This document shows, one piece after another, positions 11,385-24,300 of a stretch of 64,000 bases of DNA. Both the position numbers and the translations under genes were made by a program. The notes below the pieces were generated by a model. That model saw nothing but the letters and a program-made list of their open reading frames with translations. It searched no databases and was not told the DNA's origin. Within the stretch, counting starts at the first letter, position 1, and each line of letters starts with the position of its first letter. Source of the stretch: Lates calcarifer (Eukaryota; Chordata; Actinopteri; Centropomidae); assembly GCF_001640805.2 (NCBI RefSeq), contig NC_066838.1, positions 9,164,066-9,228,065 of the forward strand, in the 5' to 3' direction.

Positions 11385-12900
11385 GGGACCTCGGACTGAG
11401 CACCGATGACGAGGGGGAAATCAGATACTTTCTCTCCCTCTGTCTTCATCACACACATATACACACCTCTTTCCCCTTGCCCCACTTGTTCACAGACAAC
11501 AGAAACACACACCCACACACAGACACACAAAGGTAGTCATGCTGCTCACTGTCCTTGTCCTTTTATCCCATTGAGAGAAAGAACAATGTGCAAATTTATC
11601 TGATAATTCACATCAGTGCTGTGTTAAATGTGTGTATATGAATTATTGTGGTTGTGCAGCATTGCAGCCAGCAATAAAGATGCTGTTATTTTACTGTTTT
11701 TGACTCAGCATTACACCATCATGTGTGGAGGTAAACATTTACAGAAAATGTTTTAAAGATTTAAAAGGTAAAAGAGTGAATAAAATGTGGGGGGAAAGTA
11801 TTGCGTAGGAGGAATTTTTAATCATGAACTCTGTGTTTCTAAAACCCTGGCTGCTGCCCTGTTTGTGGGTTATGCAATATTGTACTGTGCTCTTACACTG
11901 GACCAGGACCTGTTGTATTCTTACTGTCTACACCTAGACTACTTCATATGTAGAGGTGAGTGTAAGTGTATCAAGTCATCTTGATCATTTCTTTAAAACT
12001 CCTACAGCCTTAATAGTAGCTGGCACAGGTCTACAGATTCACACTTTAATTTTCACAGGCCTTGTTACTATGAGTAGATGATAGAATATCTAATCAGGTC
12101 ACCATGACCCAGATGGTGGTCTGAGGAGGTGGGTCATGGGATCAGTAAAATCAGAGTTGTTAGGAGTATGAATGGTTGCTGCAAATGTGCATTTACAACC
12201 AACGGCTCACCTGAAAGTTGAGAGTTTGTCCTGGTGGTGGTGCTATAGAGGCTAAAATCAGGGCCAGATAAACCATCTACAGGTCCTGGGCCAAACATGA
12301 GTTGTGGGCCCCAAATGACCACCCCCTTTTCCCACTTTCTGTATATATAATAGTTAAATTAGGAACTTTATATGGTACAAATAAATTTAGAAATTTGCAT
12401 TTGAACTCAAGAATCCCTCCACAAGACAGGGACTCAAGATCATGGAATATTTCAGGTGTCAGTTTATTTTATAGTGTGCTTTAGTGGTGCATATGCTATT
12501 ACAAAACAAACTTATAATTGTCAAATTACCAAAAAATAAAAAACTGAAAATAAAAAACTGAACATTGTAACCTTCACAAAGGTAAAAATTAATTGCAGAC
12601 TTTTGCATAAGAATACCTTTTTTAACCAGGTGTATCTAATGAACTGGCAACTGAGTTACGCATAATTTCACATGGGAATGAAAGGATGAGCTGATGTGAT
12701 ATGCATTAATACATTTTATACTAAAATATACATATTTGTGGACATGTTTTACACTTTATTTCTGTATCTTGATAAACTATGTTTTCTGAGTTGAAATTCA
12801 GTTGAATCAGGTGAGCATGGCATGTGTGCAAACTCGTGAGGAGCAGACATGAATCCCGGGCCTGTTATTATTGTGTCATTATCATGTCCTCCATCAGGCT
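11385..12900. other. Intergenic spacer between stac3 and mbd6
   Basis: The two genes are transcribed away from each other. No gene was recognised. The region holds scattered CA-rich tracts near 11450-11530 and AT-rich sequence near 12480-12760. Confidence 0.5.
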
Positions 12901-13560
12901 GCTCCGCTCTCATGTCTGTCTGGAGCAGCACTACAAAGGTCCCGGTGCATGTCGGGTACAATACTCCCTGAGCACTGAGTGCGCATGCTCGACAGAAAAC
13001 TCCATTATTTTTTTATGTTTTTGCTCGGAATCTGTAAAAAACAGTGGGCAACTGTGAATTTGGGATTACATGGGTCGTCATGATTATTGGAATACATCTG
13101 AATGCAAGACGGTTTAGCAGAACAGAGAGCAAAGTGACGACTGGATAGCTGAGCAGCGGGAGCGGGACATCCTCCAGTGTTGTTGGGACTCTCCACAATC
13201 AAGTAAATTTCAGTCAGTTAGCTCTGCTAGCCTAGCTGCTGGCGTTAGCACCGACATCCCAGGCGCAGGAAAATGAAGCGTTATTGCCCTTTGTTTTTAA
13301 ATCCGACTGGCAGACGTCGCATAAACACCGAAAGCTGACTGATCGCGCGAATACGTGATTTGAACGGCGGAATTATCTATTTTACGGTTATTTTTTAAGT
13401 ATCGGCCGTTTTCAAAACACTCTGTGGCTAGTCCGTTAGCTAACCAGCTAACTCTTGATTCTCCCGCGACCCAGAAAAGCCAGGACTCCAAAACTTCGCC
13501 AGCAGGGAGAGAGAGGGTCGTAAGTCCCGCTAACACTAACGCTAGCTAACGCCTGTCAGT
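12900..13560 (+). promoter_or_regulatory. CpG-rich promoter and probable non-coding first exon of mbd6
   Basis: CpG density rises sharply here compared with the flanks, as at a housekeeping-type promoter. A donor CTGTCA|gtgagt ends a candidate first exon at 13558. No TATA box stands out. The exact start of transcription cannot be placed. Confidence 0.5.
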
Positions 13561-13803
13561 GAGTAAATAAGGGAAATCTGATGGCCATATCTATGGAGTA
13601 ATTTTTGTGAAGCTGTGTTGTGCATTGCTCGTTTCTTGGTACCGTAGCTAACACGCAAGAGTTTCACATCGGAGTGTTTTGTGCGCCTGACAGCTGTCAC
13701 GACAACAGTACAAAGTAGGGTAGCCTGTTAGCTTAGCGGTTAGCTTAGCTGCTAGCTGCCGTGTAGTTGTGGAGATATTGTTTCATGGCTGCACACTGCA
13801 GAT

Positions 13804-13974
13804 ATGGCGACTTTAGCGGAGTTCCTTCAAGATTTTATTTCAAGCTGCGTCCGTGGTGCTAGCTTGATAGCGTCTTGGAAAAACGGCTGCTCTATGTTGT
13901 ATCTGAACATCCAGTGTACCACGGGCCTATCCAAACACACCCTCCCACTTCAAAGTAGCCGCAGCTTGTTCTGA
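13804..13974 (+). other. Short 56-codon reading frame with good start context
   Basis: An ATG with G at -3 and G at +4 opens a 56-codon frame inside the CpG-rich region, starting MATLAEFLQDFISS and ending with TGA. I do not recognise it. It lies in the first mbd6 intron, or in an alternative first exon if one exists, so it could be an upstream frame, a separate microprotein, or chance. Confidence 0.2.
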
Positions 13975-14141
13975 AGTTGTTTTCTTTTTTAAAGAGAGTT
14001 ATGTATCTGATGTAATCTTTTGCTTTTTTTTTTAAAAGTACGCTTGGATCACATCAATTTCAGGAAGTGGTTTACTGCGTGAGTTATTTACCCTGATTCT
14101 CCCTGTCAGATTACATAATCCACCTCCACCTTTCTTTGCAG

Positions 14142-14366
14142 ACTCTCCATCTTCATGCAAGCCCTTACTCTGATGTGAACTGAACAAATAAATCTGCTGG
14201 AGTCATCCTCTAGGTTGAGGATCTGCCTCATAGCTGGGGAAAGTCCAGGTGTTTGGACATCAAGTCAGGTTTTACTGGCAGTCTGTGTGCTTCTAACCCA
14301 CCAGCATGTACATTGGACAGTGGATACCCTAGCCAAAACAGATCTTGGCTTCCCAAAGATGACAAG
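14142..14366 (+). other. Probable second non-coding exon of mbd6
   Basis: A strong acceptor (TTTCTTTGCAG) ends at 14141 and a donor (GACAAG|gtatgc) follows 14366. The segment has stops in all useful frames and lies before the first coding exon, so it would be 5' UTR. Transcript data would be needed to prove it. Confidence 0.4.
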
Positions 14367-15383
14367 GTATGCAAAATGTGTTTTATTTATTCTTATTTTC
14401 ATTACTTTGCATTGACAGCAAACTAAAATATTTGCTCTCTATACTAAACTTTTGCTATGGCCACACCCAGTGGTGATGACTGTACATCATATTTTAATTT
14501 TCAAATGTCAGTGACAACATTATGTGGAGGCTTGAATTGTCAGGAGCAACAATAAGGATAGTAAATGTTGGGCACTTTGTGAGACCTTTTTGGGCATGTA
14601 GAAGACAGGCAGAAAGTAAAGTCTCAGTAAGTGACTTTGAAATTGTGTAATACATTAATTATCAGCTCTTGCTGTGCGCATGTTTCATGATTCTGTTAAA
14701 CTTAGGCTGATTTCATCATAGTGTCAAGGTTAAATTTTGTAATATTTGATGTTTGACGATGACATTTGGTGTTGTGTAATCACATGCATGTGGCCCACAC
14801 ATTTGGCATGCAGGTTGCTTTAATTAGAGCAGTGATATCCCGTAGACTTCACTGCAGAGACATTCGTTCATCCATTTTATGCATGCATGTGTTTACTTAT
14901 TTAGTGACTGTGAGGCACAACAAACTACACTGATACATGCAACAAACTGTAGTTGCATGTGTGCATAAAGGAAGTTCAGCTGAGTTTGGAGGCTTTGCTG
15001 AGTTTGGGCTATAAAAATAAACTTGATTTGACTATTTGAAAGCTCTTTGTAACAAGCTTGCATATTATAAGCAGCGACAAAGTGTCATTCTACAGTGACA
15101 TTCAGTTGTCATTGAAAAAAATTACAAAAGTGAAATTCATTATTGAATGCTAGTTACACTGTAAGACATCATTAGTCCATAACTTAAAAAATGAACACAT
15201 TTTAGGCAAAGACATTGACTTTGTAAATACAGAAGAAGGATTTTTTTGTCCAAGGTGATATGTAACATTTTAAAGCAAAACTCCTGGCTCTTTAAATAAA
15301 ATGACCTTCATTTCATGAGATTAAAAAAAAGATGTGATAACATTGGCTGCCTTTCCAAGGTGCTGGCAGGCTGCAGCTACAAA

Positions 15384-18300
15384 ATGATGGGAGGCAGTGA
15401 GACTGTCAGTGGGGACAAGGATGGGGTCCATACCACTGCAATACACGTCCCCATCGGCTGGCAGAGGAGAGTGGAGGGTGGACAGGTGATCTATGTCAGG
15501 TATGTTGGCTCAGTTGAAGTGAAAGCTCATGCAGACTTATTGCAGATATTTATCAATATTTTGACAAATGATTTTGACGTGAAAGCTTATTAATGTGTAC
15601 ATGTATGAATGTGTATATGTGTGAGCTAAATAATTTATTTTGGAGAACTGAGAGTGCTGGTTTTGCTAACCTATTTGGATGAATATTACCAGAAAAGATG
15701 ACTGTGGCTTCTGTGGATTTCTAGTAAAAATACTGCATAAAGATGCTGTTTTTTCCAATAAAGGTTTCCTGTTGCTTTATTTTCCTTAGCCAGCTCAGGG
15801 CAGATGAGTTTATTTCAATTTGAATGCACATATTTCACAGAACAGTGGTTTGGATCTTGCTCCAAATTAAAGCATGTAAAATTTTATAGAGTATTTGTCT
15901 TATCACGCTCAATGTATGCTGAAAGTAAGTTTTGGGGCTGTATTATGGAAGCCTTATCTATTTTTAATTAAGATCCGTCAGATCTAAGGGTGGACTTTCC
16001 ATTTCTCTCTTTTGATCTACAATTCTAATTTCTAAATTTGTGTTCTCATTTAAATTTACTCGGCTAAAATGGGATTGCAGATTTTCTTTAATACAGCAGG
16101 ACTGTCTGAACAGCCACTTAAAACACAGCATCTCTCAGTTTGTGTGTGCAACTCTGCAGATGGCTTGAAGTCCTTCAGATCCTCAAATCTCAATTTTAAT
16201 TTAAATATGAAGATCTTGATGCGTGTTCAGGTCTGAAAAATACCTTTGTCTGTATTCTTTTCAATTCACTTTGAGTTTTCTGTAACAGTTTATTGTTGCC
16301 CTCTTCCTTTAGTCCCAGTGGCACTGCCCTGTCCTGTCTAGACGAGGTCAAGACCTATCTGTTGACCGATGGCACCTGCAAATGTGGTCTGGAGTGTCCA
16401 CTCATCATTCACAAGGTAAAGCCGATGTAAAAGTTATAAATTTTTGCGTGTTTGATGATGTGGAACTCATTCTCTCTCCATGAATCAATATTGCAGTACT
16501 GCTACTGTTGCATCCACAAATAATAAACACTTCAGTTTGCACCTATCCACATACTCCTATTTAAACAAAATGATGAGGACCTTTTAACCTCTAAACTCAC
16601 TTGACCAATGTGGTGGGTTAGTTTCACTGAACAGTCTTTTGTTCAGACACAATAAGCAGTGATCCTCGTGTAAGAATGCACACAAGTGTGAAATAACCCC
16701 AGCTGGTGCTGTAACTGTCTTAGATTTAATTAAATGTCAGGAAAAGAGTTCTATCTGCGTCCCTTTAATCCACTTTTATCTGATATCCTACAGGTTTTCA
16801 ACTTCACCGTGGGAGTGAAGGTGGAACAGCACAGCCAGCCGTTAGGCAAAACAGAGCAGGACATGACCAAACTGTGTAACCACCGCAGGAAAGTGGTAGC
16901 GATGGCTGCTCTGTGTCGCAGTATGCAGGCCTCACAGCTGCCCTTCGCCAACCTTCATCATCCAGGTAAATTTTGAAGCATTTAGACATACTACAGATGA
17001 GACATGCTACTCCTATACCTGTGTATTATCAAACAGTTCAATAGACATCTGTTGAAAAACCTGTCCTATACTAATTTCTATAGATTTACTAAACAGATGC
17101 CGACCAGCCTCATGTAGGAAATGTTAAATTGAATGTATGATGTGGATGAAGTCTCTGTAAGGTGTTTCAGATTGTAACAAAATCTGCACCTTTTTCCACT
17201 AAATCTGTTGGTGTAGGGGTTGAGTGTCCTGTATCCACAGTAATAACCTCACATCTAGGGCTAGGATGGGACCATGATCTAGCAGCTCCCACCGGACCCA
17301 ACACAAATTAACTCTAATGTGTGTGGGAGTGCACAGTCAGCCTCGTCATCGCTGTGGGATGAATTAGAGATGAAATTTCATTTTTGAGAGTATGAGGGGC
17401 TTTTATTATCAGGCTTAACCCTGCATGTAAATACTCCTCCAGAAAACCATATGCCCCCAAATGCAGTTCTTCCATACTCTCCCTCTACTGTCTGGTTTGT
17501 ATTTGTTAATATGGCATTAGATATCAGAGCAACAGTGACATGATCCATCATTTTTAGATCAATATTTAGTTCCTGCTGTGTCATACAATATCCATAAAAG
17601 TGCTAAATGCATCTTATTTTTCCTGTGGGAAGGGTCAGACAGATTTTCGATTAAAAAAATAAAAAAATACTGTTGCGTATGATGAGAATCACCACATGAG
17701 TAGGCGGGAATGGGATTCTGCATCAGTGGGAGCAGGCAGTGATGGTTGGAAATCCTGTGGGAGCAAGTGGGTGTGGGATTGAAAAAAGAGCACTGGTTAG
17801 TGCAGCAGCTGTCAGCCACACAGAATTGAAAGCCCTGATATTTTAATAACACTAATGTACTTCCACATGGGGAACAGGAGATGTTCAGCAAAAATTACAA
17901 TGTGTGTTTGGTGGATACTTTGTTTGCTTAGATGTGTTGTTGGGCAAATAACAAGTACATAATCATCATCATCAGCTTTTACATGTGGGTTTAGAAAGGG
18001 TATGACTTCCTCAAGGGAGTGAGGAGCCATTTGGACCCAAAACATTTTAATGTAACCTATTAGCACAAACTGAGGCACTCTCTGACTGATTTTTTAGATA
18101 TGTTTAACAGCAGCCCTTATGACCATGCACTTGTATGAAATATTGAGGTATGCAGTTTTGTGTTTTGGGCTCGTGTGGAGTAGCTGCTGATCCAAGCCTT
18201 GTGTGTGTTTTTCATGCCATTAAGTGCCTGCATTTGTGCACATTTAACATAATAAAGTCTCATCCTTTTTTGCCTTCAGCGGCTCCCCTCACTCCCCTCA

Positions 18301-21300
18301 AGAGTCATATTGTGGTGCTCCATTCTTTGACACTTGTTCTGTAGTCACACATATCCGATTTTCTAAAACTAACAGCTGATAAAACTGGAAAAAATTAAAC
18401 ATCAGTTTCCTGAGAATTAACTCTGTTGCTTATTATGGCATAATGTTCATACACAGTAATTAGTTTATTAATTGTTTAATAGACCCTTTGTGAAAGGAGA
18501 GAAATGAAGTAACAAGCTTTGACTGTGATTGTGTGTGTCCACTTCCAGAGGTGAGCAGTCGAGTGGACAGCCGTGATCCAAAGGGGGTACTTGTGGAGCG
18601 GGAAGAAGAGGACCGTGGCATTTACCATCCCAAACTCCATCCAGTCCCTGCTCGACCCCACAACAACTTCCACGCAAATCCCTGTGCCAGCCCCAAATCC
18701 TCCCACCAGTTTATTTACCCTTATAATGGTTCCTCCCCCATACTTCACCCAGGCACAAACTCTCACCATCCCTTAGACACTTTGAGAAGGCTTCACCAGC
18801 CTCCTCCTCTCCCTGCGTCCTCCACCTCCTCCTCCAACCCCTCATTCCCATCTTACAGCGCTGCCCAGAGGTCGCCCCGCACGCCCACTCCTCAGAACAT
18901 CAGCCAAGGTCAAAGAACACCCAAAACGCCAGAGACCCCTGGTTCTCCTCGGCTAGGGCCCCTCTCTTCACCCCCTCCCTCTTCCCCTATGACTCTTGGT
19001 GGAGGAGCAAGAGGAGGACAGACTCATGCTCATCATCCTCATGGTGTCATTGTAGGAGGCTCCACCCTCCCTCCATCCCCCTCCCTCTCACCCTCTGTTC
19101 AAAACATGAATTGTGTTTCCCCTCACCAGCGGACCCGCCACCCCTCAGCCTCTCCTTCCCCTCTCTCTGAGCAGGGCGGAGGCTCAGAAGGAGGAGGACA
19201 GATGGGAAGTAACTTGTCTCAGCGGAGGAAATCCACCTCTTCCTCTCCACACTCCCCTCTCCCTGGTGGTTCCCCAAACCCCAACCCACACTTTCCAAAG
19301 TACAAGCTGGAAGATATCTTGGAGCAGTTTAAGAACTCAGGCAACAGCAGCACTAATAACCACCACCTCCTAAACCCTAATAACCCCTCCTTACTGACCA
19401 ACCAAAGCAGTAGCAACCCTCATGCTCTCTCCTCGAAGCCCTCAAAGACTATCATGAGTCAGACTTCCAGCGCAGGACCTACAGGTTTTGGGTTGAACTC
19501 TGCAGGCCCCTCTAATTTACCTCTGGGGCCGTTTCTGAACCACCACCACAGCCATCAGGGAAAAATGCCACACTCCACTTCTTTCCCTGCGAGTAACTTG
19601 CTCTCTGCGGCTGCCAAGGCTCAGCTGGCTAACCAGATAACCCAGGGCCAGAGCTCAAATGCAGCCAGCAATGCAGTGAGCTTGCCTTCTTCTCTGGAGG
19701 TCTTGAAAGATGCACAACACCAACAGTCATCAAAGGTAACAAACAGCACTTTACATAACAGCCACCCTCCCTCCTCCATCGCTTCTACTAGGCCTCCCCA
19801 TCCCTCCCTTGCAGCAGCCTCCGCCATCCTCTTTCCTCCATCCCACTCTCTGGCCCAGTCCCTGGCTTCCTCTTTGCCCCAACTGCCTCCCACAGCAGAG
19901 CGTAATGCGTCGCACAGGAAGAGGCAACGGCGATCTCCGACAGTGCTCAGCATGTTAAGAGACACCCAGCAGCTGGCTAATGGGCCACGGAAGACCCCAC
20001 CAGGAGAGGCTGTCTCTGCTACAGTTATCAACCTTTCCTCATCTTCCTCCACCACCTCCTCACACTCCTCCTCCTCCTCTACCTCAGCTGTGCAGAACCA
20101 GAATGCTGTCTTGTTGGAAACCCATCATCCTCTCCTCCCCGGGCAGATGACCAGGCTGCCGGCTCCTCGGCAGACAGCACACCTTTCCAGGCCTCCTCGA
20201 CAAAACGAAGCTCTGGATTTCACTACAGTCCTGACACCTACACCTCTTGGCTTGGATCCTCCAACTCAGCCTCTATCTGCTCTGTTACACCTGCTCAGTG
20301 TACAGAATGCGCAGGCCTCAGCTTCAGCATCCACTTCTGCATCTGCTCAGCCTGGATCTGTGTCTGTTGAAGGAGGTGGACACACTAATAAACAGAGCCC
20401 CAAACTGTCGCCCCCCTCTCCCGCTCCTCATTCTAACTTCAGGCACCCGCAGAGCCGGTCACCCTGCCGAACCAATGACACTAATCCTCTGCCTTCTGTG
20501 CCACATCCACTCTCTCCTCCTCCCACATCCTCTCAGTTCAGATCAGTGCAGTCTCATTCACACTCTCAGTCAACTAAATCAAGTCCTCAAGAAAGACATT
20601 CTCCAACTTCAACAGTGCCGCCAAACTCAAATGTAGCTTTACACAACAGCAGCAGCCCATCACAGCATACGTCTCCAACTCCCTCAGACAACCATGAACC
20701 AACTGAGAGTCACATTCCTACAGTAGATTCTGTTTCCCAGGCATCTTTGCAGGAAGCCACACCAGAGGGCACTGTGGCAGTAGAGATCAGTAGTAACGGC
20801 ATGTCAACATCAATGGACCTGAGTCATTCTCAAGGCAGTGTTTCTATGGCAATATCCACCTCCCCAAAGCCTCTTGATCTTAGCAACCATGTCCTGGCCC
20901 TTCTCGCAGCATCTTCCACTGTGCCACAGGGGGAGGGCGGCTCCTCCGACCGTACCACTGATGTTGAGATGTCTTCCCAAGGAAATCACACTGCAGGTGA
21001 GGATATTCTTCTGTCAAAGTATGTTGGTAGTCGATATAACCCAAACTTTTTGCTTTTGTGTGCGGTCATGAGCTCTTCCTGTTAATCAGGCTTTACAGAT
21101 GCCCATATGCTTTAAGATGCTTGATGGATACTTTTTTCCCCTCATGATTGCACCCTCTATGGGTGTTTCTTTAGATTGATGTGAGTGCACATACTTTTTG
21201 TTATTGATGTGTCATTGCTAGCTTCTGAATCTTAATGCTGTTTTCTAGCTAACTGTCTACACTCAATTCTGCTCTAGAGTCAGCCATCACAGTTAAAACC

Positions 21301-24300
21301 TGTGTGGGGAAAAAAAAAAGTTTGATTGATAAATCGGCCTGAGCAGAGGTGAATGATTTATGTCTCTTCTCTCTGCAGAGCCAGAGGAGCCTGGATGCGT
21401 GGACCCGAAGGACACCACAGTGACCAAATCTCCAGCAGCCAATAGTCCTGGGCCCACCATCTCCTCTCGTCTTGGGGATAATAACAATCCCCCCCCCCTC
21501 AGCTGTCGCGGACTCAACCACTTCCTTACCTCTGGCAGAGGCCTTCCCCTTCATGAACCAAGAGCAGCTGCTCCAGCTGCTGTCATCCACAGGGGGTCTA
21601 CCATCCCTCCTGGACCCAACAGTCCTTGCTTCATTGCCCCTAGGGGGATTGTGGTTGGGAGGACAACATGCACAGATACCCCCTGCCAGTGCTACACTAC
21701 AAACACCACAGAATCTTGCAGAGCAGCAGCAATCAGAGCAGCAGCAGCAGTTGCTGATACAACAAGACACACATCAGCAAAACCAGGATCAACAACAGAA
21801 ACAACAACAGATAAATAACAATCCTCTGTTTCCCCTGTTGCCATTGTTGAGTGGTGCCCAAGGGGAGTTGCCTCTTAACCTTTTGGGCTTATTGAACCCG
21901 CTCCCACCCCCAGCCTCAACCCCTACTCCGGGGCAGGAAGCTGATTTAGGGCTAACAGAAAAACCTAGCCTTCAGGCTCTGCTTATGGCGTCCTTGTTGC
22001 TTGGGCAACAGCAGGCACCTTTGTTACCTCTGTCTGGGCTGGGTCAGTTGAGCCAGGTCAGTTTGGAAGTTCCTCTCCAGCAGCCACAACAAATCCCCAC
22101 CACATTGGAGGGCCTCACTCTGGATAAGGCTTCTGGCCTCCTGGATCCATCTACTCTACCCGGCCCAGGGCTCTTGGAGGTCGCCCAGGGCCTTCTCCCC
22201 ATTCCTCCAGGAGCTGAGGGCACTATCCAGGCCCTGCAGTCTTTGCTCCTTCCTGCTGCTCTTACCCCTCCCCCTGCAGCCTTCCTGCCCCTCAGCCCTG
22301 CCTTGCTCACTGCTGCCCTGAGCTCTGCCGAGCTCCACCCGCCTCCCCACACCCAATTAGCTCCCACGCAGCAAACCCAACATACCCAACCTCAGGTAGG
22401 CTCCCCTGTATCCTATAGCTCTTTCCTCTTAGCTCCTCCTAGCTTCACTTGAAAAACCTATGAGCTCATTTCCTTAACTGCTCCTTTGATTTTCTCTGTG
22501 TTAGTTTCCTCAAAACACAGAAATTTCTGTATTTGTAAAATATTTTTTCCCCTCAACAATTTTTAAATAAGGCCCCCCTCAGACTCCATGGTTTGTTTAG
22601 ATTAGTTATAGTGTGTCTGTCTTTATGCATTAGAGTTGAAACATTTGACCAAGAGAGACAAGAATTTGAGTCATGTCTCTCTACTTCTCTGGCCCACACA
22701 TTACATTTTTTCTTTTCTTTTTTAATTTGCCTGAAACTTAAATCCCCTCTTCTCCTGTCCTCTACTCTACTCTTTAGGTACCTGCTGATGCTGGTGTTGA
22801 CACTCTCATACCCCTATCTCTCCAAGGCAAGGACAACCCCATCCTCCAACAGTTACTTCCCACTTTGCTTAACTCTGCTGTATTAGGTGAGTTAAAGACA
22901 GTATGTTAGAAAAACGTTTAAAACCGCAGGCCCTCTGTAGCAGTAAGCCATTATATCAGTGTATCTATGAAATGTGTCTTCTGTAGGAGACCTTTCTGGC
23001 ATCACAGGACTCCATAATATGGTGGGGATTGGTCCAGGTTCCATCCTCCTACCCCCAGTCCAGACCTCTGCTTTAGGCATGCCTCTGCTGCAGGGTCCTG
23101 ATGGGGCCATCAATTTGCTCAACAACATACAGGTAGGTAACTGGAAAGTAGCTTAGAGGCTCAATTGTATCAATAGGTTACCACCTAAACAACAATGTTA
23201 TTGTAGACGTATGCACTTGGATTCAATAGTGATGTTCCAAGCCAATCCTAAAGGTTGGAATCTGGGCCGACGTGGGCATATAAAGGACCCTTTCTCTTAC
23301 TGCACTCTGTGTTTTGTCCATCTCAGTGTGCTAATATTGCAACGCTGCTCTCTTATTTGTACCCACCAGTACGAGTTACTCTTGAGATCTGATGTCCATG
23401 GATTTACTAAATTCTGACTCCAACTCTCTGTCTCCCATTAGCAAAGAGCAATTTACAAAATATACAGGTAGCAGCTTTTCATTTTTCGACACTGTACTGT
23501 ACAGCTGGTATTTCAAAATTTCAGATCCGATTCTGTATGAGCAGTGCTGAAGGCTCTTATATATTTTCTGTGCCTTATTACAGGATTTGTGCAGTAAATA
23601 TGTCAGGAAAAGTGGATAATTTGCTTTTGGATCATTTTGCTTGAATGAGAAAACACATTGTTTCCTAATATTTATTTTGGGATGTTTGACTGCCTGACTG
23701 AACTAAACTTTTTTTTTTTTTTTTTTTTTTTCCTCCAGCTAAACCTTGCACCACCCTCAGAGGGAGAGAAGCCAGTCTCAATACAGGATACACAAAGCCC
23801 TGCCCCACAGGAAGACATTCCAGCCAGTCATATTGCTCCTGATGTGGTCCCCAGTCCTGCTTCAGCTCCGCCTCCAGCTCCTGCCCCGGCCCAAGAACCC
23901 ACCCCACCCCCCCAGCGAGAATCTGAGGGCAGGTCTGTTATTGATCCTTACACCTCTTTCATGGACACGATTTATACTTCCTTCCTTCAAGTCAGTGCTA
24001 AAGAGCAGGAAGACGGGGCCCACTTGGGGCCATCTGACCCCACTTCACCCTTCTGTGCCTTACCGCCGGTTTCTTTCCCTCTGGAGCACCATACCCCGTC
24101 TACCCCTGTCACAACTCTGCCGCAGGCCAGTGCTCCAGTCTCCCTGAGTCCCCGTAGGGCATGTTCCCTCCGCAACCCAGATTTATCGCGACTCAGCCTG
24201 GAAGCAGCAGCCCATTCCCCAGCCCAGGGGACACCCAAACCCATTGAGGACGGATCTACGTCACCCTTACAAAGGAAGCCAGTCATAGTAGAAGGACATA

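Noticed and set aside
19621..20055. 144-codon minus-strand open frame inside the large mbd6 exon
   Set aside because: Low-complexity shadow of the Ser/Pro-rich coding strand; no recognisable domain or splice context.
21249..21770. 173-codon minus-strand open frame rich in cysteine
   Set aside because: The cysteines come from reading CAG/CAA codons of the mbd6 glutamine tract on the other strand.
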